From Treponema_C sp050937815 (GTDB lineage Bacteria > Spirochaetota > Spirochaetia > Treponematales > Treponemataceae), in NCBI RefSeq assembly GCF_050937815.1, contig NZ_JACDIJ010000009.1, forward strand, positions 1 through 64,000: 64,000 nucleotides of DNA. Reading direction: 5' to 3'. The stretch's first letter is position 1, and every line of letters starts with the position of its first letter. A program made the translations under genes and the position numbers. Shown here in pieces: positions 15,063 to 23,755 of this stretch. The notes under the pieces are model-generated. The model was not told the origin of the DNA. It did not search any database and saw nothing but the letters and a program-made list of their open reading frames with translations.

Positions 15063-16754
15063 ATGAAAAGCGATAATGTAAAAAAAGGCGTGCACCGTTC
15101 GCCTCACCGTTCTTTATTTTGGGCAATGGGCTATACACAGGAAGAATTGGACAGACCCCTTGTCGGCGTATGTTGTGCAAAAAACGAAATTATTCCCGGC
15201 CATACTCATTTGGATAAAATTGCCGAAGCGGTTAAAGCCGGTATACGTATGGCAGGCGGCACCCCGATAGAATTTCCGGCCATAGGAGTGTGCGACGGTA
15301 TCGCTATGGGACACGAAGGAATGCGCTATTCTCTTGTAACGCGCGAACTTATAGCCGACTCCATAGAATGTGTCGCAAAGGCTCATCAATTTGATGCATT
15401 GGTGTTGATTCCCAACTGCGATAAGGTGGTGCCCGGTATGCTTATGGCCGCAGGCCGCCTCGATTTACCGACTGTAGTGTGCTCAGGCGGCGCCATGCTT
15501 CCCGGAAAAATTACAAGCTGTTCCGGGCCGGACTGCTCGAATCCCTATGCCGGCCGCGGCTTAAGCTTATCCGATATTTTTGAAGCTGTAGGTTCTCATT
15601 TGTCGGGTAAAATAAATGAAGACGATTTGGACGAAGTGGAGCACAATGCCTGCCCCGGCTGCGGCTCCTGTTCGGGAATGTTTACCGCAAACAGCATGAA
15701 CTGCGTTACCGAAGTGCTCGGTTTGGCCCTTCCGGGAAACGGCACGATACCGGCGGTAAGCGGTAAGCGTATCGCCTTTGCAAAACACAGCGGCATGGCG
15801 GTTATGAGCATGCTCGAAAAAAATATAAGCGCACGAAAGATTTTAAGCGAAAAAGCCTTTTACAACGCTTTAACCGCCGACATGGCTCTCGGCTGCAGCT
15901 CCAATACCGTGCTGCATTTGCCCGCCGTTGCCCGCGAAGCCGGTGTGCGCATCGACTTAAAGATGATAAATACCATATCGGAGCGGACTCCCAACCTTTG
16001 CCGTCTTGCTCCTGCAGGCAGTACCTTTATAAGCGATTTGGAAGAAGCCGGCGGCATACCCGCCGTTTTAGCCGAACTCAATAAAAAAAATCTCATCGAA
16101 ACCGATTTGATAACCGTAACGGGAAAAACGGTCGGTGAAAACATCGCTTATGGGCGTAACCGCAACCCCGAAGTTATCCGTCCCGTTGAAAATCCCTTTT
16201 CGAGCGAAGGCGGTATTGCCGTTTTATTCGGCAATTTGGCACCCAGGGGAACCGTTGTAAAGCGTTCGGCCTGCGCCCCCGAATTGATGAAGTATTCGGG
16301 AAAGGCAAAGGTATTCGATTCGGAAGAAGACTGCTATAAGGCGGTCGAACAGCGAAAAATCGAAAAGGGCGATGTGGTTGTTATCCGCTATGAGGGCCCG
16401 AAGGGAGGGCCGGGTATGCGCGAAATGCTTGCCGTAACCGCCGCCCTTGCAGGTCAGGGCTTGGACAAAGACGTCGCCCTTATTACGGACGGGCGTTTTT
16501 CCGGAGCGACCCGCGGCGCTTCATTCGGACACTGCTGTCCGGAAGCTGCGGCCGGAGGTCCCATAGGCTTGGTGCGCGACGGCGATGTGATTTCTTACAG
16601 CATACCCGATTATTCCATACGCCTTGAAGTAAGCGATGAAGAACTTGAACGGCGTAAAGCCGAATATAAGATACCCGAATCCCATGTAAGCGGCTGCCTT
16701 ATGCGCTATGCAAAATTGGTATCGGGGGCCGATGAAGGAGCCGTATTGCAATGA
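15063..16754 (+). CDS. ilvD: Dihydroxy-acid dehydratase
   Basis: 563 aa Fe-S dehydratase converting 2,3-dihydroxy-3-methylbutanoate or -pentanoate to the 2-oxoacids of valine and isoleucine synthesis. Cluster-ligand regions are present: 'IPNCDKVVPGM' and 'CPGCGSCSGMFTANSMNC'. The C-terminal 'TDGRFSGATRGASFGH' segment is typical. It is first in a tight operon with ilvB (ATGA overlap) and dapL. Confidence 0.95.
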   Translation: MKSDNVKKGVHRSPHRSLFWAMGYTQEELDRPLVGVCCAKNEIIPGHTHLDKIAEAVKAGIRMAGGTPIEFPAIGVCDGIAMGHEGMRYSLVTRELIADSIECVAKAHQFDALVLIPNCDKVVPGMLMAAGRLDLPTVVCSGGAMLPGKITSCSGPDCSNPYAGRGLSLSDIFEAVGSHLSGKINEDDLDEVEHNACPGCGSCSGMFTANSMNCVTEVLGLALPGNGTIPAVSGKRIAFAKHSGMAVMSMLEKNISARKILSEKAFYNALTADMALGCSSNTVLHLPAVAREAGVRIDLKMINTISERTPNLCRLAPAGSTFISDLEEAGGIPAVLAELNKKNLIETDLITVTGKTVGENIAYGRNRNPEVIRPVENPFSSEGGIAVLFGNLAPRGTVVKRSACAPELMKYSGKAKVFDSEEDCYKAVEQRKIEKGDVVVIRYEGPKGGPGMREMLAVTAALAGQGLDKDVALITDGRFSGATRGASFGHCCPEAAAGGPIGLVRDGDVISYSIPDYSIRLEVSDEELERRKAEYKIPESHVSGCLMRYAKLVSGADEGAVLQ

Positions 16755-18490
16755 AGTTAACCGGAGCACAAATAGTTATAGAATGTTTGGTTGAACAGGG
16801 AGTTGATACCGTATTCGGCTATCCGGGCGGAGCCATCCTGCATATTTATGATGAACTGTATAAAAACCGGCACCGTATCCGCCATATATTAACCGCCCAC
16901 GAACAGGGAGCCGCCCACGCCGCCGACGGTTACAGCCGTTCCACGGGAAAAACCGGTGTTGTGCTTGCAACCAGCGGTCCGGGAGCTGCAAATTTGGTTA
17001 CCGGTATAGCTACCGCCTATATGGATTCCGTTCCCTTAGTTGCTATTACTTGCAACGTTGCAACGCATTTGCTGGGTAAAGACAGTTTTCAGGAAATCGA
17101 CATAACCGGTATTACGATGCCGATAACAAAGCACAGCTATATCGTGCGGACTGTAGAACAGCTTGCCGCGGCTATACGTGAAGCCTTTATTATCGCTTCT
17201 GCAGGCAGACCCGGCCCCGTACTTATCGACATACCCAAAGACGTAACCGCCGCCCTTGCCGAATACGAACCGGTGAAAAAAAACGGTATTACCGAACTTT
17301 CGGTTTGCATTCATAAACTCGGTGCTTTGGCGCGTGCGGCAAACCCCGAACCCGTAAGTGAAAAAGAAATACAAAGGGCCGCCGCTTTAATAAATCAAGC
17401 CGAACGCCCGGTTATCTGTGCCGGCGGCGGCGTACTTTGTGCCCGCGCTTGGGACGAACTGCAAATTTTGGCGGAAAAAGCATCGATTCCGGTATGCCAA
17501 ACCCTTATGGGACAAACCGCTTTTCCGGCCGCACATCCTTTATGTACGGGAATGGTCGGAATGCACGGTACAAAAGCTTCAAATACGGCAATAAGCAATT
17601 CCGACCTTATTATAGCTTTGGGTATGCGTTTTTCCGACAGAGTTATTTCCAATGCGGCAAGCTTTGCTCCCAAAAGCGCTGTTTTGCATATTGATATCGA
17701 CTCGGCCGAAATCAACAAAAACGTTCCGGCCGCCTGTGCCTTGGTGGGAAATCTAAAAGATATTTTAAGCCGCCTTATTCCCCTTATAACGGTAAAATCA
17801 TCATCGGAGTGGAACGCCAAAATTGCGCAGTGGAAAAATCACCTTCCGTCCATGTATGCAAAAAAGACAAAACTGCATCCCAAATTCGTTTTTGAGCATA
17901 TTTACGCCAAAGTAGGGGATAGGGCGATTATCAGTACCGAAGTAGGCCAGCACCAAATGTGGGCGTCTCTTTTTTATCCCTTTTCCGTTCCCCGCTCTTT
18001 TTTAACCTCCGGCGGATTGGGTACTATGGGATACGGAACCGGTGCCGCTATCGGCGCACAATTGGGAAATCCCGACAAGGTTATCGTGCATATAGCCGGC
18101 GACGGGTCGTTTAGAATGAATTGCAACGAACTTGCAACCGTCGAACACTATAAACTGCCGATTATTATTATTATTGTAAATAACGGTACCTTGGGCATGG
18201 TGCGCCAATGGCAAAAACTGTTTTACGATAAACGCTATTCTCATACTACACTCGACAGAGGCCCCGACTTTGTAAAACTTGCCGAAGCATATTCCGTTAA
18301 AGCATTCCGCGCCCGTAACGAAGCGGAATTTACGGATGCGTTTGAAAAAGCCCTCGAATGTGCAGTATACGCCGAAAACAGAGAACCTGTTTTAATAGAC
18401 AGCTATATCGATATAGATGAGCTTGTTTTACCCATGGTTCCTGCGGGAAAAGCGATAGACGATACCTTATTGGAGATAGATGATGATTAA
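16751..18490 (+). CDS. ilvB: Acetolactate synthase catalytic subunit
   Basis: 579 aa thiamine-diphosphate enzyme: joins two pyruvates to acetolactate, or pyruvate and 2-oxobutyrate. Seen: the catalytic Glu region 'HEQGAAHAADGYSRSTG', the FAD/substrate middle domain, and the ThDP motif 'GDGSFRMNCNELATVEH...NNGTLGM'. The start overlaps ilvD by four bases. No regulatory small subunit (ilvN/ilvH) is in the operon, so it is either elsewhere or absent. Confidence 0.93.
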   Translation: MKLTGAQIVIECLVEQGVDTVFGYPGGAILHIYDELYKNRHRIRHILTAHEQGAAHAADGYSRSTGKTGVVLATSGPGAANLVTGIATAYMDSVPLVAITCNVATHLLGKDSFQEIDITGITMPITKHSYIVRTVEQLAAAIREAFIIASAGRPGPVLIDIPKDVTAALAEYEPVKKNGITELSVCIHKLGALARAANPEPVSEKEIQRAAALINQAERPVICAGGGVLCARAWDELQILAEKASIPVCQTLMGQTAFPAAHPLCTGMVGMHGTKASNTAISNSDLIIALGMRFSDRVISNAASFAPKSAVLHIDIDSAEINKNVPAACALVGNLKDILSRLIPLITVKSSSEWNAKIAQWKNHLPSMYAKKTKLHPKFVFEHIYAKVGDRAIISTEVGQHQMWASLFYPFSVPRSFLTSGGLGTMGYGTGAAIGAQLGNPDKVIVHIAGDGSFRMNCNELATVEHYKLPIIIIIVNNGTLGMVRQWQKLFYDKRYSHTTLDRGPDFVKLAEAYSVKAFRARNEAEFTDAFEKALECAVYAENREPVLIDSYIDIDELVLPMVPAGKAIDDTLLEIDDD

Positions 18491-19757
18491 ACGTAACCCC
18501 GCCTTTCAGGCTTTAAAAGCCGGATATTTGTTTCCCGAAATCGCTTCGCGCCGCAAAGCATTTGAAGTTTCCCATCCTGAGGCAAAAATTATCAGTTTGG
18601 GAATCGGAAACACAACCGAGCCGCTTACCCCCCATATCAGCAGCGCAATGGCCGATTACTCCCGTTTTTTATCGACACGGGAAGGCTATTCGGGGTACGG
18701 CGACGAACAGGGATTAAAAGCGCTGCGTTCGAAAATTGCCGAAACCTTATATGCGGGAACGGCCGATGAGTCCGAAATTTTTATTTCCGACGGAGCGAAG
18801 TGCGATATAGGACGTATTCAGCTTTTATTCGGTGCGGATGTCGGCGTCGCGGTGCAGGACCCGGCTTATCCGGTGTATGTGGACGGCTCGGTTATCATCG
18901 GAGCCGCTTCGTCTGTGTCTGCAAAAGCCGAACCCTGTGCAAAATCTTGCAGCGAAACTTCAACCGGGGCGCATACGGGATATGCGGGAATCGTGTACAT
19001 GCCCTGTACGGCTGAAAACGGCTTTTTCCCCGATTTGTCGGTTGTCCCCGAAAATTCGCTTATCTATTTTTGTTCGCCGAACAATCCTACGGGGGCGGTT
19101 GCAACAAAAGAACAGCTTAAAAAACTTGTCGATTGTGCCCTGCAAAAGGGCTGTGTTATTATCTTCGATGCCGCCTATTCCGCTTTTATACGCGACGATT
19201 CTTTGCCGAAAAGCATTTATGAAGTTGAAGGTGCGCGCCGTTGTGCGATTGAAATCAATTCGTTTTCAAAACCTGCCGGTTTTACGGGAGTACGGCTCGG
19301 ATGGTCGGTAGTTCCCAAAACTCTTGTGTATGAAGACGGAACGCCCGTAATAAACGACTGGAACCGCATTATGACCACCGTCTTTAACGGCGCTTCGAAT
19401 ATAGCTCAAAGAGGCGGTCTTGCCGCCCTCGACGAAACGGGGTTAAAAGAAATGCGTTCGTTAACGGATTTTTATCTTGAAAATGCACGCCTTATAAAAG
19501 CCTGCCTACAAGGCGGTAATTTTAATTCCATGGGGGTACGCATTTACGGAGCGGACAATGCTCCCTATGTGTGGGCACAGTTTCCCGGTAAAAAAAGCTG
19601 GCATGTGTTCGATGAAATCCTTAAGCAGTGCCGAACGCTTACAACTCCCGGATCCGGCTTCGGGCCTTCAGGTGAAAGTTTTATACGCTTTAGCGCCTTC
19701 GGTTCGCGCAGCAATATACAAGAAGCGTGCACGCGCTTGTCCTCGTTTGCCTTATAA
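18480..19757 (+). CDS. dapL: LL-diaminopimelate aminotransferase
   Basis: 425 aa fold-type I PLP enzyme. The N-terminus 'KAGYLFPEIASRRKAFEVSHP', 'ISLGIGNTTEPL' and the PLP-lysine region 'EINSFSKPAGFTGVRLGW' match DapL, which makes LL-diaminopimelate directly from tetrahydrodipicolinate and glutamate. It therefore serves lysine and, possibly, peptidoglycan synthesis. A ~20-residue insertion rich in Ser/Ala/Cys (about 143-160) is unusual. The start overlaps the ilvB end by 11 bases, so it shares the ilv transcript. Assignment within the aminotransferase family is by motif only. Confidence 0.88.
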   Translation: MMIKRNPAFQALKAGYLFPEIASRRKAFEVSHPEAKIISLGIGNTTEPLTPHISSAMADYSRFLSTREGYSGYGDEQGLKALRSKIAETLYAGTADESEIFISDGAKCDIGRIQLLFGADVGVAVQDPAYPVYVDGSVIIGAASSVSAKAEPCAKSCSETSTGAHTGYAGIVYMPCTAENGFFPDLSVVPENSLIYFCSPNNPTGAVATKEQLKKLVDCALQKGCVIIFDAAYSAFIRDDSLPKSIYEVEGARRCAIEINSFSKPAGFTGVRLGWSVVPKTLVYEDGTPVINDWNRIMTTVFNGASNIAQRGGLAALDETGLKEMRSLTDFYLENARLIKACLQGGNFNSMGVRIYGADNAPYVWAQFPGKKSWHVFDEILKQCRTLTTPGSGFGPSGESFIRFSAFGSRSNIQEACTRLSSFAL

Positions 19758-19854
19758 GCCCTTTGTAACCCCCTTTGCCGAAAAAAAACCTTCGGATTTG
19801 CGGATTTGCAGCCTTGTTGTTTTTTTGCGTTTGCGATTTTCGGATGCGCTTTAT

Positions 19855-21048
19855 TTAAAAGCGTACCGTATACGCTGCCGAAAGCGAAACGGCCTTTGCC
19901 AAATTCCGATATTCCAAAGGTTTTAAAGGCAGCCGTATTTTAATTGAGCCGTGTGCTGTGTTAAATTCGGCAAAGGGAACAAATTGAACCGATAATTTTT
20001 GCATACTGAAGGTATCGGTCAGCGGATTTACCGTAGAAGCGCATACTATACCGCCGAAAACTCCCTGCGTTGATTTAAAATACAGCGGAATCGATTTTAT
20101 CATAAACGAAGCGCCCAGCGGGTAATCTATATACGGAATATTTTCATATACGGCCTGCGGCAGATGAAACATACTCAGTGAAAATAAAACTTTTTTTACG
20201 GCAAAACGCGGTTCAAAAAAAACGTATAAGTCTGAAAGAGAAACGATGCTTTCCGTCGGCGCCGGTTTTGTTTGTATGCGGGCAACACCGCTTTGCAAAA
20301 ACACATTTACAAAAGGATTGTCGCCGAGTAAAAGACTTAGGCCTGCATGAAAATCCGCCCGCCGTATTATAAGCATAACGTTGTTGCCGTTTGAGTCTTT
20401 TCGTTCTATCGGTAAGCTCGTACCGAAAATAAAATCGACTGCCAATGCATTGGAAATACCGGCTATACGGACATCCATATTAAAACAGGGCAAAGACGTT
20501 TTTTGGCTATAATATGCGTAAAACGCATGTGCAATCGGAATTCCGTATTTTATCGTAACGGCACCGCCGATACCTTTTATCGGTACCATTGCCGGCGATT
20601 CAAAGCCGATTTCTTTTTGCAAAAGATACGAGTTAAAAGGAGCGGCTCCCATATACCGCCGGGCAAAAATGTCGCTCCCTCCCGGTTCGTATTCCCCTCC
20701 GAAAAGGGAAAACTGTGCCGTATTTTTTTCTATTCTAAAACGATACATTACGGAAATTTCATCTACATTAAACAACGACGGAATATCTTTTAAATTGGGA
20801 GTTCCGAACATATTTTTGGTTTTTACGGAAATACCGGTATTGGCTAAAAAACGTTCGCCTATTTGAATTTGCGTATTATAGAATCCGCGAAAATGCATTT
20901 CCGTATTTTGTATATTCGATGCGGACAAGATATCGACGGCACCGCCGCTTGCGGTATTGGAAAAAAAATCTGCCGAAAATCCCGATACGGCGATTGCCGC
21001 AAAAAGGATAAAACAAGCAATATGTTTTGCGGATTTTAATATGGTCAT
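19855..21048 (-). CDS. Putative outer-membrane beta-barrel protein
   Basis: 397 aa from the ATG at 21048, which follows GGAGAATTTCT. Residues 1-26 are a signal peptide ending near 'GFSAD'. The mature part alternates hydrophobic and polar residues in many short strands, has very few Cys, and ends 'LSAAYTVRF'. A terminal aromatic in an alternating strand is the usual BamA recognition signal of outer-membrane barrels. No family is recognised. It is transcribed divergently from cheA and convergently with dapL. Confidence 0.6.
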   Translation of the reverse strand: MTILKSAKHIACFILFAAIAVSGFSADFFSNTASGGAVDILSASNIQNTEMHFRGFYNTQIQIGERFLANTGISVKTKNMFGTPNLKDIPSLFNVDEISVMYRFRIEKNTAQFSLFGGEYEPGGSDIFARRYMGAAPFNSYLLQKEIGFESPAMVPIKGIGGAVTIKYGIPIAHAFYAYYSQKTSLPCFNMDVRIAGISNALAVDFIFGTSLPIERKDSNGNNVMLIIRRADFHAGLSLLLGDNPFVNVFLQSGVARIQTKPAPTESIVSLSDLYVFFEPRFAVKKVLFSLSMFHLPQAVYENIPYIDYPLGASFMIKSIPLYFKSTQGVFGGIVCASTVNPLTDTFSMQKLSVQFVPFAEFNTAHGSIKIRLPLKPLEYRNLAKAVSLSAAYTVRF

Positions 21049-21157
21049 AGAAATTCTCCGAATAATAGTATCCCGTACATATATCGGCAAAAAGACAGCC
21101 AAACTTAAGGGGCAAAATGACACTGAAAAAAAAAACGGCAATCAAAGATTTTTCCCC

Positions 21158-21185
21158 TTGACTTATCTGCATATATGACTAGAAT
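21158..21185 (+). promoter_or_regulatory. cheA promoter predicting a leaderless mRNA
   Basis: TTGACT (21158-21163), 16-bp spacer, TAGAAT (21180-21185). The cheA ATG is at 21194, nine bases past the end of the -10 box, and no Shine-Dalgarno precedes it. Confidence 0.55.
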
Positions 21186-21193
21186 ATATTAGT

Positions 21194-23716
21194 ATGAGTG
21201 ATTACCTTGATATTAATAACGAGGAATTGCTGAAGGATTTCTTCAGTGAAGCCGAACAGCAAGTTGAAAATCTGGAAAGCAATATTCTTGTTATTGAAAA
21301 TGATCCTACGAATCATGAAGCTATCGATGAGATTTTCCGTGCCGCTCATACCTTAAAAGGCGGTTCAGCTACTGTTGAAATGACCGAATTATCTACATTT
21401 ACCCATGCGGTGGAAGACGTACTTGACGAATTGCGATCCGACACCATTCCGGTTACCGAAGAGGTTGTAGATGTTCTTTTATCATCGATTGACGTTATCA
21501 AGGCTATGCTTGAAGCCCGTGCAAACGGCTCGATATATGAAGAAGATGTGGAGCCCCTTAAAAGTAAACTTCATTCTTTTGCTCAGTCGGCCGGCTCCAA
21601 AAAAGATAAGGCATCTTCAAAAACTGCGGCAAAGGCCGCCGCAAAAGCTGCAGCGGCTCAATTTATGCCCACAGCCTCATCTTCTCCCGCCGCCGGGGAG
21701 TCTGCCGCTTCCGGCGGAATTCCCGACGAACTTCCGTCGCCCGCCTCCTATTTGTCGGAATACGATTTGCTTGAATTAAAGCAAATTTGCGCTTCCGGAG
21801 AAAAGTTGTGGGGAGTGACCGTCGTATTCGATGAAGCAAACCCCATGAATTCGGTCGGCGGTATTCAAGTGTTTGCCGCTCTAAAAGAAAAGGGGAGTGT
21901 TTTAAAAACCATTCCCGACTTCGAAGACTTATATGAAGATACCTTTCATCCGCAAGTCGTATACTATATTTCATCCGCATTAACCGGCGACGATATAGAA
22001 GATGCCGCATTTTTGGACGATGTCGTGCTTGCCGTCGATGCACAAAATTTGGATAATGCATCTGCGCCTTCAAAGCCCGCATCCCTGCCTCAAAAAGAGG
22101 AGGCACCCGCTCAAAGCGAATCGGGCGAAACTGAACAAAACGCCGCATCCGAACCTGTTGCCGTCGCCGCACCTGCGGCAGAAATAAAAACTGCTGTAAG
22201 CGCGCCCAAAAGCGCCGGCAAAGAAAGTTCAGCGGAAAGTTCCTCCGACGAGTCGAAGCCTGCAGCCGCTTCCGCTGCTGCAAAAAAGGCGGCGGCCGGC
22301 GCATCTTCCCATGCCTCGTCTTCGGGAAGCGTACTCCGCGTCGATTCAAAGCGCATCGATTATCTTTTAAATCTTGTCAGTGAAACCGTTATTGCAAAAG
22401 CCGCTTTTAATCAAACGGCCATTCAAGTAAACGAATTGCAAAGCGAATTACAGGGAATCGAAGCTTCTTATAAAGATCAAGTGCGTACCTTATTCGATCA
22501 AATTCCCAATTATCTTGAAAACATTCAAAACGGTAAAAATATAAAGGACATTAAGGCTATGCTTACCCAAGACTTCGGTTCTTTATATACCATGTTCGAT
22601 ACCTTCGATTCCAAATTCAAAGGTTTTGCCGGCAAATTCCGTTCGTATACGCAAAATTTGGGCCGCATAGCGGGAGAATTGCAGGAAGGCGTAATGAAAA
22701 TCCGCATGGTTCCCATCAGTCAGATTTTTTCGCGCTTTCCGCGCGTTGTGCGCGACCTTTCCCGCGATTTGGATAAAAAAATAGATTTGATTATTGAAGG
22801 TGAAGATACCGAATTGGATAAATCGGTTGTTGAAGATCTTTTGGATCCGATTATGCACTGTGTGCGTAACTCTTTGGATCACGGTATAGAAGCCCCCGAC
22901 GTTCGTGCCGCGGCCGGAAAAAACGAAACCGGAACCGTACATTTGCGTGCCCGCAATGAAGGCAATATGATAGTTATCGAAATCGAAGACGACGGAAAGG
23001 GTATCGATGTCAATGCCGTCAGAACAAAGGCGGTTGAGCGCGGTTTAATTCACCCGGATAAAATCATTACCGACCAGGAAGCGTTTCAATTTATATTTGA
23101 TGCCGGATTTTCGACTTCAAAAACCATCAGCAGCGTTTCCGGCCGCGGCGTAGGCCTTGATGTCGTTAAAACGCAAATCGAAAAACTTAACGGTACGGTT
23201 ATCGTTACTTCCGAACACGGTAAAGGTACGATGTTCAGTATTAAATTACCCCTTACTCTTGCCATTATTCAAGGTCTTTTAGTCAGAGTCGGCAATGAAG
23301 TATACTCAATCCCGATTGCATCGGTTATTGAAAGCCAGCGTATTAAAACGTCGGAAATAAACCGTATCGATAATTACGAAGTATTAAGCGTACGCAATGA
23401 AGTTATCAGCGTTTTGCGGCTCGGAAGACTGTTCGGTATACGGAATACGCAAGAAGCCGATATGGCATTTATTGTTATTGTAGGAACTGCCGATAAAAAA
23501 TTAGGTATTATGGTTGACTCACTGATCGGAGAAGAAGATATAGTTATAAAACCGCTTAAAGATCAGTTTGCCAGTTCTCCGGGTATTGCAGGCGCGTCTA
23601 TTTTAGGCGACGGTTCCGTTTCGCTTATTATAGATGTCGGACAGCTGTTGGAATTGGGCGTCAAACAGGAATTAAGCGCGCGCGAAAAAAAAACGGTACA
23701 GGCGGACAGGCTGTAA
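21194..23716 (+). CDS. cheA: Chemotaxis histidine kinase CheA
   Basis: 840 aa. Domains in order: P1 Hpt (1-115) with phosphorylated H52 in 'AAHTLKGGS'; an Ala/Ser/Pro linker (~135-178); P2-like CheY-binding region (~180-285); a second low-complexity linker (~290-375); P3 dimerisation; P4 ATPase with 'HCVRNSLDHGIE' N-box and 'DDGKGID' and 'GRGVGLDVVKT' G-boxes; P5 CheW-like (~690-830). It phosphorylates CheY to control the flagellar motor. First gene of cheA-cheW-cheX-cheY. The two long compositionally biased linkers are a notable feature. Confidence 0.95.
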   Translation: MSDYLDINNEELLKDFFSEAEQQVENLESNILVIENDPTNHEAIDEIFRAAHTLKGGSATVEMTELSTFTHAVEDVLDELRSDTIPVTEEVVDVLLSSIDVIKAMLEARANGSIYEEDVEPLKSKLHSFAQSAGSKKDKASSKTAAKAAAKAAAAQFMPTASSSPAAGESAASGGIPDELPSPASYLSEYDLLELKQICASGEKLWGVTVVFDEANPMNSVGGIQVFAALKEKGSVLKTIPDFEDLYEDTFHPQVVYYISSALTGDDIEDAAFLDDVVLAVDAQNLDNASAPSKPASLPQKEEAPAQSESGETEQNAASEPVAVAAPAAEIKTAVSAPKSAGKESSAESSSDESKPAAASAAAKKAAAGASSHASSSGSVLRVDSKRIDYLLNLVSETVIAKAAFNQTAIQVNELQSELQGIEASYKDQVRTLFDQIPNYLENIQNGKNIKDIKAMLTQDFGSLYTMFDTFDSKFKGFAGKFRSYTQNLGRIAGELQEGVMKIRMVPISQIFSRFPRVVRDLSRDLDKKIDLIIEGEDTELDKSVVEDLLDPIMHCVRNSLDHGIEAPDVRAAAGKNETGTVHLRARNEGNMIVIEIEDDGKGIDVNAVRTKAVERGLIHPDKIITDQEAFQFIFDAGFSTSKTISSVSGRGVGLDVVKTQIEKLNGTVIVTSEHGKGTMFSIKLPLTLAIIQGLLVRVGNEVYSIPIASVIESQRIKTSEINRIDNYEVLSVRNEVISVLRLGRLFGIRNTQEADMAFIVIVGTADKKLGIMVDSLIGEEDIVIKPLKDQFASSPGIAGASILGDGSVSLIIDVGQLLELGVKQELSAREKKTVQADRL

Positions 23717-23755
23717 TTACTTCATAGGTTTACAGATACTCGAAAGGGGTTATAC

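Noticed and set aside
21663..22349. 228-codon minus-strand frame inside cheA
   Set aside because: It is antisense to the repetitive linker codons of cheA; its Arg-rich composition is an artefact of that bias.
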